Source: Auxenochlorella pyrenoidosa
Lineage: Eukaryota; Chlorophyta; Trebouxiophyceae; Chlorellales; Chlorellaceae
Assembly (NCBI GenBank): GCA_001430745.1
Contig: KQ482003.1
Location: 275,282 to 302,631, forward strand
Length of the DNA: 27,350 bases
Direction: 5' to 3'
In this document: in pieces, positions 1 through 8,535 of the stretch
How positions within the stretch are numbered: position 1 is the stretch's first letter
Layout: each line of letters starts with the position of its first letter
Notes under the pieces: model-generated
Seen by the model: the letters and a program-made list of their open reading frames with translations, nothing else
What the model was told of the DNA's origin: nothing
The model's database searches: none
Program-made: the position numbers and the translations under genes

Positions 1-243
1 GGCAGCAGCACGGTCGGTCGGTCGGCAGGCGGGGCACGGCTGGTGGAAGCCTGCCAAGAAAGGTGCTGGCAGCTGCTCTTGGGGGGGTTGATGTCCCTGA
101 GCAGCCAGCAGCAGCTGTGCCGTTTGCCAGCAGCGCGTGTCCAAGCCATGGGTGCAGCAACAGCCGAGGCATCCACTGGGTATGCAACTGCAGCATGGCA
201 GCAGGCTAACAAGCGCAGGCAGTACACCCTGCCCCCTCCCCAC
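1..243 (-). other. Intron 2 of SF3B3 gene, incomplete
   Basis: Downstream of the SF3B3 exon that ends at 244 the minus strand reads gtgggg, a normal splice donor. The expected next conserved block of the family (the stretch ending in a GSDSGR-type motif) is not found in any minus-strand frame down to base 1. I therefore read this stretch as intron whose acceptor lies outside the window. ORFs on both strands here have no recognisable content. Confidence 0.6.
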
Positions 244-705
244 CTGAATGGGGTGAGGGAGCGGATGACGCCAAAGACCTGGGTGCTGTGCACCACCTGC
301 ACGCGCCCCGCCTCATCTGGCCGTAGCAGCTCCAGCACCTGGCCGCGCGCCGCCACAATCTCGTGCACCTTGGGCGCAGAGAAGCTGCCCACGATGGCGC
401 ACTGCACAGCAGGTGGTGTCGAGCGATGAGCGATTGGCATGCCGGTATGGCATGCAAAAGGGCAGAGCAGAGGACAAGCAGGCCAAGACAGCTTTGCCGC
501 CACCGCCCGCCGCCGCTGCCACTGGCTCCAGCTCTCGTCGGGGCGCCCTTGCGGGGCTTCGGCCCGTGTACTCGAGTCCATCACTCGCGATGTAAGCCCA
601 GGACAGGCCCTCTACGAGCCTGGACGAGCGATCGTGAACCATGCTGCGCCCTCTGCGCACCGTGATGGCCGAGGGCCGGCTCAGCGTGAGGTTGTACAGA
701 TGCAT
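244..705 (-). CDS. SF3B3: Splicing factor 3B subunit 3 (SAP130), 5' partial
   Basis: SF3B3 is a WD40-like beta-propeller scaffold of the SF3b complex in the U2 snRNP, which acts in branch-point recognition in the nucleus. Two exons are visible: 705..661 and 401..244. The ATG at 705 opens MHLYNLTLSRPSAIT, the family's near-invariant N-terminus. Exon 2 continues in phase with CAIVGSFSAPKVHEIV, then ARGQVLELLRPD and HSTQVFGVIRSL, which match the first propeller blade of SAP130. Intron 1 is 660..402 (gt...cag, phase 0). Exon 2 stops inside an Arg codon at a GT donor. About 67 of the roughly 1,200 residues usual for the family are present; the rest lies left of the window. The gene is divergent from the GrpE gene. 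Seen: exons and motifs. Inferred: function by family. Confidence 0.88.
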
Positions 706-992
706 CGTGCCCCGAGCGCGTTTTCAAGGGCGGAGTGCTTAGCAGCTGCACGCCATCAAAGGCAAGCCCCCCAGGCGGGGTGATGTCGCTTTGGGGGTTG
801 TACGTTGATGGCTGAGTTCCGATCGCGGCTGCAAAGCGTCTCTCGGCGACATGGAGGCCCTGCAGCAGCCAAAGCACGCAGCACGTCGCCTGTTTGCTTG
901 CTTCCATTGTGCTGGGCGCATGGAAGGCGACATCTGATTGTTTCCAGTGATCGCGGTAGATCCTCTTGTTGGCTTCGTGTACAGGGCTCGAC
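706..992. promoter_or_regulatory. Shared upstream region of SF3B3 and GrpE
   Basis: These 287 bases separate the start codons of two divergent housekeeping genes, so they must hold both 5' UTRs and both promoters unless those lie inside genes. I see no clear TATA box. The stretch holds only short ORFs without homology. A bidirectional promoter is inferred from spacing alone. Confidence 0.5.
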
Positions 993-1306
993 ATGGCTCC
1001 CATTTCCACTCTCACCGCGCTGGGTCGCCTCTGTGTGGAGCCCTTGGCGGCCGGAGGACTAATGACAGGCCGCTTGTTGGTACAAAGGGCGTCGGTGAGT
1101 ACAAGGGCGCCTTTCCTGTCCCTCCCGAAGGTCGCCTACACATTGGCAGGCAAGCAAAAGCCTCTTCTCGCACTCCCCCCGCTGCACAGGCGCCCCTGAC
1201 CGCCGCCTACCTATCCACGAGCAGCGGCAGCAGCTGGAGGTTTGGGTTCTCGTCCAGCAGCGCCGCCAGCCGTGCGGCGGCAGCGGGCGAAGGCAGTGCG
1301 GCAGGC

Positions 1307-1343
<37 letters not shown>

Positions 1344-2983
1344 GAGCGGCGCCAGCAGAAGACATGCCGGGCGAGCAGCAGCAGGAGCAGCAGCAGCAGG
1401 CAGATGCAGCTGCCGCACTCTCGCCAGATGAGCTGGCGCAGGCGCTGCAGGAGGCCAGGGAGGCTCTCGATGCGGAGCGCAAGCGGGTGAGCTCTTGTCG
1501 CTGCATGCTGGCATGCCGTGATGCCGCTCGCTGGCTCAAGGATGACGTGCCATGCAGCAGCAAGCTTACAGCGAGCCTTTATCAACAGTTTATTGCTTGC
1601 TCCTCGACTGCCGGCTCATCCTGCCTGCTGTGCCTGCTCGTGTGCCTGCTGGCAGCCGTCACCACCACCAGCCACCAGCATAGAGCGCTCCTGCTCCCAA
1701 TAGTTGGCAGCGCTCGCTGCTCGGCATCCATCTTTGCATCCCACGTGACTTGGAGGCAAAGCAGGTCGCGGCCCTCCATCCAAGCCGCAGCAGTACCCCC
1801 AACCCCATCTCCCCCCCCCCGCCCCCACCTGCAGGCCGAGGACATGAAGGACAAGCTGCTGCGCACGCTGGCAGACATGGAGAACCTGCGGGAGCGCACA
1901 GCGCGCACGGCGGCGGAGACCAAGCAGTATGCGGTGCAGGTGCGGGGTCTCGCCTGTCTGTCCCGCAGGCGGCGGTGCAGTGGGGCGGCTGGTGCTGCGG
2001 GGTCGGCCTGCTTGGGCACTGGAGGGCTGAGCGTGGGCCTGGTCTGCAGGCCCGCCTGCCGCTGTCGGCATCCGTGCTGCCTGAGCAACATCAAGATGCC
2101 GCAGGCTGGCTGCCTCGGCTCCCCGGCTCACCGCTGATTGCACCGCCGCCACGCCCTGGCGCCGCGTGCAGGGCCTGGTGAAGAACCTGCTGGACGTGGC
2201 GGACAACCTGGAGCGTGCGGCGGCCAGCGTGCCGGACGAGCACGTGGGCGAGGGCAGCGAGTTGGACCGCGACCGCGCGCTGGGCCTGCTGCGCAGCCTG
2301 CGCGATGGCGTGCTCATGACCGACACCGTGCTCATGAAGGCGGGTGCTGGGCGGGGAGGGGAGGGATGCGGCGCAGCGGCGCCGGCACGCGCTCGCAGCT
2401 GGTGTCTTGAATGATGCGCTGCTGTCGCCCGGGGGAGGGACACCGCCAGGCTGGAGTGGGCCTGCGGATGGCTGGAGCGCACATGCATCAAGGAGAGCGC
2501 AACGTCCCTGGAACCTCCCTCTGCCAGGCCTGTTGAGCCAACCATCTGGCTGCCCTGGCCCCTGCCGCTGCCGCCGCCGCCCCCCTGCAGGTGCTGGCCA
2601 AGGAGGGGGTGACGCGCTACGACCCCCTGAACGACGCCTTTGACCCCAACCTGCACAACGCCCTGTTCGAGGTGCCCGACGCCACCAAGGAGCCCGGCAC
2701 CGTGGCCGTGGTGGTCAAGGTGCGCAGCACGAGCAGCGCTTGTAGGGAGGGGCTGCGGCGGCCGCCTGGGGGCGCCTGGCTGACTCCCTGCGGACTAAGA
2801 GGAGTCAGGGTGGCCGGCTAGCGAGTCACAGAGGTGCCATGATGGCAAGCCTGTCACACCCCAGCTCGGTCACGACTCAGCACCCGCCCCCCTTGTGGCC
2901 CCTCCCTGCAGCGCGGGTACATGCTCAACGACCGCGTGGTGCGCGCCGCCGAGGTGGGCGTGACGCGGGCGGTGGACGAGTAG
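993..2983 (+). CDS. MGE1: GrpE nucleotide-exchange factor, probably mitochondrial
   Basis: GrpE/Mge1 releases ADP from the Hsp70 partner and so drives the chaperone cycle. Exons: 993..1094, 1190..1486, 1835..1939, 2172..2339, 2591..2719, 2912..2983, all in phase, giving 290 aa. Residues 1 to about 55 are rich in Leu, Ser, Ala and Arg with few acidic residues, like an organelle transit peptide; RFGFSSS resembles the end of mitochondrial presequences. Next comes an 11-Gln run and further Gln clusters, then the long GrpE helix (DMKDKLLRTLADMENLRERT), GLVKNLLDVADNLERA, and the C-terminal beta domain (VLAKEGVTRYDPLNDAFDP, GYMLNDRVVRAAEVGV). The stop is TAG at 2981. Intron 4 has a GC donor. A plastid location is the main alternative. 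The gene converges with the kelch gene. Confidence 0.95.
1310..1342 (+). repeat. (CAG)11 tract coding for polyglutamine in GrpE
   Basis: Eleven uninterrupted CAG codons lie in exon 2 of the GrpE gene, between the presumed transit peptide and the long helix. More Gln codons follow at about 1376-1401. On the minus strand the same repeat makes long poly-Leu or poly-Cys ORFs, which are not genes. Confidence 0.95.
1487..1834 (+). other. GrpE intron 2, long and in-frame
   Basis: The intron runs from gtgagc after the AAGCGG codons to cctgcag. Its 348 nt are a multiple of three and carry no stop in the GrpE frame. Its translation is Cys/Ser-rich and unlike any GrpE, and splicing joins the conserved helix without a gap, so I treat it as intron. 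A pure C run sits at 1811-1820 just before the acceptor. Confidence 0.8.
2340..2590 (+). other. GC-AG intron 4 of GrpE
   Basis: The exon ends in AAG and the intron begins gcgggt; it ends ccctgcag. No GT donor nearby keeps the phase. The join links VLMTDTVLMK to VLAKEGV, the expected order and spacing for GrpE proteins. Confidence 0.75.
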
Positions 2984-3435
2984 ACGGGCAGCACAACGGC
3001 CCGTGGGGCATGCAAACTCGCAGCAATGAATGAATCCCTGTGACGGGCTGGACAGCCTGGCGCATCTTGGTGTGCGACCACGTCCAGCCTGCGCTCTGCT
3101 GCGGCGCTGGCCAGCCCGAATGCAGTCTCCTCTGCTATGCATGTGCCATATACAGCCTGCACTGATATGTTACTTTTGTCGGCCTGGGCGAGTGGTCGAA
3201 GAACAAGAGGAAGCTATGATGCGCCAGTGCTTTAGAGGCGCCATAGGCAATGCAGCCCGCGGTGTGATGGACGCCCGTCGCAATGTGCTGCCTGTCCTTC
3301 TCTACGCTCCAGGTGGAGGGTACTGATCAGCTAGGGAATACAGGGCGAATACGCAAAGCACAGCATGCTGCACGACAGAGTCAGACGGCAAGCGATGCGA
3401 GGCACATCGCCTTGCAGCCTTGGCCAGCCGAGTCA
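2984..3435. other. Convergent 3' region between GrpE and kelch genes
   Basis: These 452 bases hold the 3' UTRs of two genes that face each other. I find no TGTAA on either strand, so the polyadenylation signals here are not the common green-algal form or are too weak to recognise. No further gene is seen. Confidence 0.6.
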
Positions 3436-6400
3436 TTACGTCCCCATCCCTGCCATATCCTCCTCTGCCTGCTGCAGCAGCTCTCGTGCTCGCTGGATCC
3501 GCGCCAGTGCTGCCCGCGCTCGCCCAGCCATCTCCTCTGCCGCATGCTTCTGCCGCCGTGCCTCCTCTGCCTCGTCCCGCGCCCGCCGGCACTCCTCCTG
3601 CACCTGGCGTGCCTTCTCCTCAGCCTCGCGCACCTGAGCCTGCATCTTGAAAAGAAGTGGTGCACAAAGCCCGGCTGCTGAGGCCGGAGTTGGGAGGCGC
3701 AGCCCTCTTGTACTCGGCTGCATGAGGCTGTCAGTCAACTGCCCCTCCCTTGCCTCCAATCTCATGCTCAGACTTGCCTGCTGCCGCTCAATCATCTGCT
3801 TGGCCTCCTTCAGCTGCCGCTGCTCGCTCTCCAGCTGCATCTGGCAGTGGTCCCGCTGCTGCGCTGCCTGCCGCGCCTTGTCCTGCTCATCCTGCGACGG
3901 GAGGGGAGGTGCAGGACAGACGGGGGTGACGCCTATGGCTAGGGGCGATGCCTTGCCAGCTCCTACAAACCTTGCCTGCACAGGGCGAGCAACCGAGCAC
4001 TCACAGGGCTGGCTGGGCAGGGACGCGCAGGTGCGGTGCAGACATGGGGAACGTTCGATGAGCCCAGCATGACACATGCGTACACAACCAGCCTGAATCT
4101 TGATGTGGCCACATGTCAGCAGTGCTGGGTGAGGCGACGGCGACTTTCCTGCTTACTCACCCTGAGCGCGTTCTGCAGGCTTTCGCGCTCATCTGCCAGG
4201 ATGACCCGCAGATCGCTGGCGCGCTGCTGCTCCTCGTGCACGCTCCTCTGGAGCTGAGCCACCATGGCGGTGTGCTGGGCCACCGATTCCTACGGATGAG
4301 CATCGATGAGCAAACAGCAGGATCAGCAGGCGCGGGCTAGTCTTGTTTGTGTGGGACTGACCCCAACAGATAATGAGACATTCGCTAATAATCTGCTATG
4401 TCCCTTCTAGTGTTCCATCAGCATCTTGTTGCCTTAAATAGCAAATTGCGAAACGTAGCACGCACTGTCCCCACACAGTGCCGCACTTTCTGCACTTCTG
4501 CACACCGGCCATGCTCCCTCATTCTTCCCCTTACCGACAGCCTGTCATTCCTGGCCCGCTCAGCCTGCAGCTCCTGCTCCAACTGCTGCACCCGCCTGTC
4601 TTTGTCTGAGGCCTCACGCTCGGCGCGGTCCCGATCCCTGCGCCGCACCAAGAGAATCCATTGCACCACGGCTGAGCAGCAAGCCTAAGTGGGGCATGAC
4701 GCGTGGTTGGCAACGGGCGTGCAAGCTCCTGAGCGGCGCCGGTGATGTGGGCGTGAGCCTTTGCACATGTCACGGTCGTCGATTTGGCACCCCACGCAGC
4801 CCAAACCTCGACGCTTGTACTATATGGCCCTGACCGCACCCTGCGACCCAAAGTCTGTGGATTTTGGCCTGCGCCGCCTCTGCTCCCACCTGCGCTGCTG
4901 GCTGCGCAGCTCGAGGAGCTCCGACTCTGCCCTGCTGCTCTCCAGCTGCGCAGACCGCAGCTGCCGCTGCAGGTCGCCCACCTGCGGAGGCAGGTCGGAA
5001 ACACGCAGGGCTCAAAACATGGGACATGCTCACGGGCACATGCGCGCTTTGCCTCGTCCCATGCACACCTGTTGCACAGCCTAAACGGGTGGTTGGTGGC
5101 ATGGGTGCAACACAAGCACCACCTGCCGGGCAGGCCCCCACCTCTGCGATGCGCTGCTGCAGCACCGTGTTGGCCTGGCTGGCAAGCTGCTGCTCCTCCT
5201 CCGCCTTGCGCCGCCAGGTGGACGCGTCGGCCTTGGCCTCGCTGCTCTCCCGCATCAGATCCGCCAGCTGCTGCTGCATGGCTGCCACTGCTGCCCGCTC
5301 GCGGTGCAGCGCCTGCTGCAGCTCTGCCAGCTCAGCCATGCGCGGGTCAAAAGCTGCTGCCGCGCCTGCCGCTGCTGCCACAGGGGGCTGCACCACCTGC
5401 TGCTGCCGCGGCATACTGGGAGGTGGTGCAGCGGCAGGCATGGCTGCTGCAGCGGGCGTACATGCTACTGGCGTGGCCAATGGAGATGCTGCTGCCGCAG
5501 CTGCTGCTGGGGCTGCTGCTGAAGGCGGTGGCGCCGCCATTTTGGCTGCTGCTGGGGCTGCCAGGCGCTGCCGCTTGGCAGCCCCTGCACCAAAGGCAGC
5601 AGCAGGGCAGCTGCGCCTTGCCTCGCGCCACTGCGACGCCTCTGGCACAGCCACAGGCTTGCTGCCGCCACTCTGCTTGGCTGCTGCACCATTCTGTGGC
5701 AGCTGAGGCCCTGCCAGTGGCGCTGCAGGAGGGTTTCAGGAAAGTTTTAGATCGAAAATAAGGAAAGCATTTCCCAGGTTCGCTGGGGCAGGCAGCTACA
5801 GCTGGCCTCTCAATCTCGCCAAGAGCAGCCGCGTGCTGTAGGGCGAGTCCCCCACAGTGCCTTGCCTGTTTCGCAGCCAGATACAGCTTCCAAGCTAAGG
5901 CTCCAGCAGTCGCAAGTGTACTGCTTGCCCTGCGGAGTGTCCTGGGCAGGAGGGAGGGGGCAATCAAGCGCTGGCTGGCAGTAGGCCAGGGGACCAGCCA
6001 GACAGGACGGTGGCGTGCCACCTCAAGCCAGTGCAACTGCCCACACCGCGAAGCGGACACGCACCAGCCATTGAAAACAGAGGCTGAGCCTGCACACCCA
6101 TGCGCACCTCTCCATAGCCGCCGACAACATACAGCCGCCCTCCCACAACCTCCATGGCGTGCGCGCCGCGGGCAGCAGGAGTGGGCTCCGCCGTGCCAAG
6201 CTGGCAGGCTCGCCAGCTCAGCCGTCCCTGCCCCGTCAACAAAAACAGCTCGGCGGACCGAGCGCCTCGGTCCACCGCCCCGCCGTAGGCCAGCGCGCCG
6301 CCCGGCACAGCCACCATCCGGTGGCTGCTGCGTGGCGGCAGCTCGCCTTCCACCATGCCTGCGGCACCAGGGGCGGCGCTGGGCACAGATGCGCCCGGGA

Positions 6401-7923
6401 AGACACGGCATCTGCACGCTCTTTTCCCACGCAAGCCATGCTCACGCCGTAGCCAATGAGGCAGTGCTCACAGTGGCAGGACAGGGTCCTTTACGCACCG
6501 GCATCCAGGCTGCGCCCCACCCCCAGGGCCCACCTGGCACAATCCACTTGCTCGTGTTGGCATCCCACACCACCAGCACCTGCTTGCCTTTCACCAGCCG
6601 GTTGTCGTGTGTGCGCCCTGCAGGGCAACATGGCAGTGCACGCGGGCGGGTGGGCAGGCAGGAAGCCTGCACTTGGCAGACATCCAGGCATTGCCAGAAA
6701 CTGCTGCAGGGCTCAATGCATAAAGAATGGTGGGGCCAGGTACTTCAGGGCCATGCATGCAGCATCATGGCAGTGCGCTCAGACAACTGTGCCCGCGCCG
6801 TGCCGCACCAGCCACGCAGTAGCAGCGCGAGCCGCAGGCCACAAACGCGTGGTAGGCGCGCAGCTCGGGCGGGGTGCCAATGCACTGCACCGCGCGCACA
6901 GTGCCTGACACCGTGTCAATCTCCACCAGATCGTTTAGGTACCTGAGAAGCAGGGGGAAAGGTGGCACAGGGCAAGGTACGAGGTGGCAACCGGCGGCAC
7001 CACGAGCAGAGGGGGAGCATGAGCACCTGCATACGCGTTGCAGCACCAGGAAGCAGGGACGCGCGCGCTAAACTTGACCACACAGCATGGCCCGGCCGCA
7101 TGCTTCTACTGGCAACGTGGGCGCTGTCTCTCGTCGGCTGGCCTGGCAGTGGCGCCCACCCCACACACAAGCCACACTCCACCCCAGCCCAGATCCCACC
7201 CACTTCAAGTCCTCCCCAGGCCCGCCGTAGCCCCCCATCATCAGGATGCTGCCGGGCCGCAGCGGGTGGGTGCACGCCCCGTGCGCTGTGCGCTTGAGCA
7301 GGTGCACATCGCCACGCAGCTCCGCCTGCCGCCAGGAGCGCGTGGCCGGGTTGAAGACGAGCACGTCTGGCAGCACCTGCGGCAGGTGTGACCAAATGAG
7401 AACCAGAGGCTCGTCAGGTCAGACTCAGCACTCGAGAGCTTATGGGGAGGCACGGGCCGGCCAACAGTGCTGCTGCCGCGTGGTGCACCCACCTGGGAGG
7501 AGTCGCCGCCCCCGCAGAGCCACACCTCCCCATGGATCACGGTGGCGGTGTGGTAGCTGCAGGAGAGCGTGACGGTTTTGAGACGCAATGCGCTGAGGCG
7601 GGGGAAGCGGCAGACAGCTTCTGCGCGCGCAGGGGTATTGCAACAGGCACAAGCTAAAGCAACGGCAATGCAGGCCAGCCCTCGCCGCACCTGCGGGGTG
7701 CAGAGGGCCAGCGTTCACACCACACGCTCCACTCGCGGCGTGCCACATCAAAGGCCAGCACATCGGCAAACAGGGTGTTGCCCCGCCGGCCGCCGAAGAC
7801 GAGCAGGAAGGCGGAGCGTCGGCCGCCGTCCAACTCGCCGAGCGTCACTGTGGCAAGCGCATGCCCGGCGCGCTCCAGGGCCTGACCAAAATCTGGTTCC
7901 TGCCGCCATGGCGGCTGCACCAT
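3436..7923 (-). CDS. Kelch-repeat protein with C-terminal coiled coil
   Basis: Twelve exons join in phase to 715 aa: 7923..7721, 7556..7493, 7376..7204, 6942..6809, 6617..6534, 6358..6098, 5722..5142, 4981..4890, 4637..4535, 4289..4161, 3891..3778, 3645..3436. Residues 1-306 form a kelch beta-propeller, with blades marked by LLVFGGRRG, VWLCGGGD, ILMMGGYGG, AYHAFVACG, LAYGGAV and LYVVGGYGE. Residues about 307-430 are an Ala/Pro-rich linker with a basic KRQRL patch. Residues about 432-708 are a nearly unbroken Glu/Gln/Arg/Ala coiled coil. The order resembles fission-yeast Tea1-type and plant kelch/coiled-coil proteins, which are often scaffolds, but no exact family can be named. The start ATG precedes the first blade directly; the frame upstream is also open. 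The intron 1 borders are the least certain. Intron 11 is GC-AG and in-frame. Confidence 0.82.
3646..3777 (-). other. In-frame GC-AG intron 11 of kelch/coiled-coil gene
   Basis: The exon ends CAG and the intron begins gcaagt, a strong GC-type donor; it ends cttttcaag. The length of 132 nt is 44 codons with no stop, so retention would keep the frame. The retained sequence is Pro/Gly-containing and would break the coiled coil, whereas splicing keeps it continuous (KQMIERQQ to MQAQVREAEE). Confidence 0.7.
5723..6097 (-). other. Kelch gene intron 6
   Basis: This 375-nt intron starts gtgtgc and ends ccctcctgcag. It separates the last visible kelch blade from the Ala-rich linker. An earlier GT after GGYGE was rejected because only the donor at 6097 restores the phase of the linker and coiled coil. 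Nothing else is recognisable inside. Confidence 0.75.
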
Positions 7924-8535
7924 GCCTGGACAGAGCCGTGGCAGCAGGGGTGGCAGACAAGACGTGGCTTGCAAAAGAGCGGCCAGCACAACGGGGCGGC
8001 AGGCGGCGGGTCGGGCCGGGAAGGCGGCGGAAGCCCCCAGGCGGCGGAAGCCTTTAATAGGCACAGATGGCTGAGCAAGCGAAGAGAGAGCTGGTTTCGG
8101 GCGCGAGAGAGACTTCAAGAGCGGGGCTGCCCTTGCACGTCTCGTGCGCCTCGGCAATGTTGGCTCCAGGCTGGTAGAGCAAGGAGCACGTTGCGGGCAG
8201 CCCTGGCAGGCAAGGGCTGCTAATGCCGCTGGGGTGCTGCGCCTGCTACCGCTCCCAGGGCCGGTTTCTGCCTGCTGTACCAGGAACACACATACACAGT
8301 CGAGGCATCAATACGGCTAAGTGGCTGTGGTCTTGCCTTGATGCAGATTTTCAGCCCCGCCACTTCAAACGCGTTGCAGCAGGAACCCCTGGCATCCTGG
8401 CCAGTTGTGGCACGTGCAGCTGCGACAATGGCGCTTCCATCTTTCCAGCTCCTGTAACTGTTCAGAGTTGCCTGGTGATGCCGTTTGCATAAACGCGATC
8501 TGAAAAATAGAAATGTACTTGCAGGCGCTACGGGC
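7924..8535 (-). other. Intergenic: kelch upstream and nucleotidase 3' region
   Basis: These 612 bases lie between the nucleotidase stop and the kelch start, both genes reading leftward. The kelch frame is open upstream of the chosen ATG, but that translation is Arg/Pro/Ala-rich with no domain. I see no TGTAA on the minus strand and no other gene. Confidence 0.55.

Noticed and set aside
1207..1585. Minus-strand ORFs with poly-Leu and poly-Cys
   Set aside because: They are the reverse complement of the CAG tract in the GrpE exon and have no start, splice or domain support.
3183..3400. Possible extra small gene in the GrpE/kelch convergent gap
   Set aside because: Short ORFs only, none with a domain; the region is explained as 3' UTRs.
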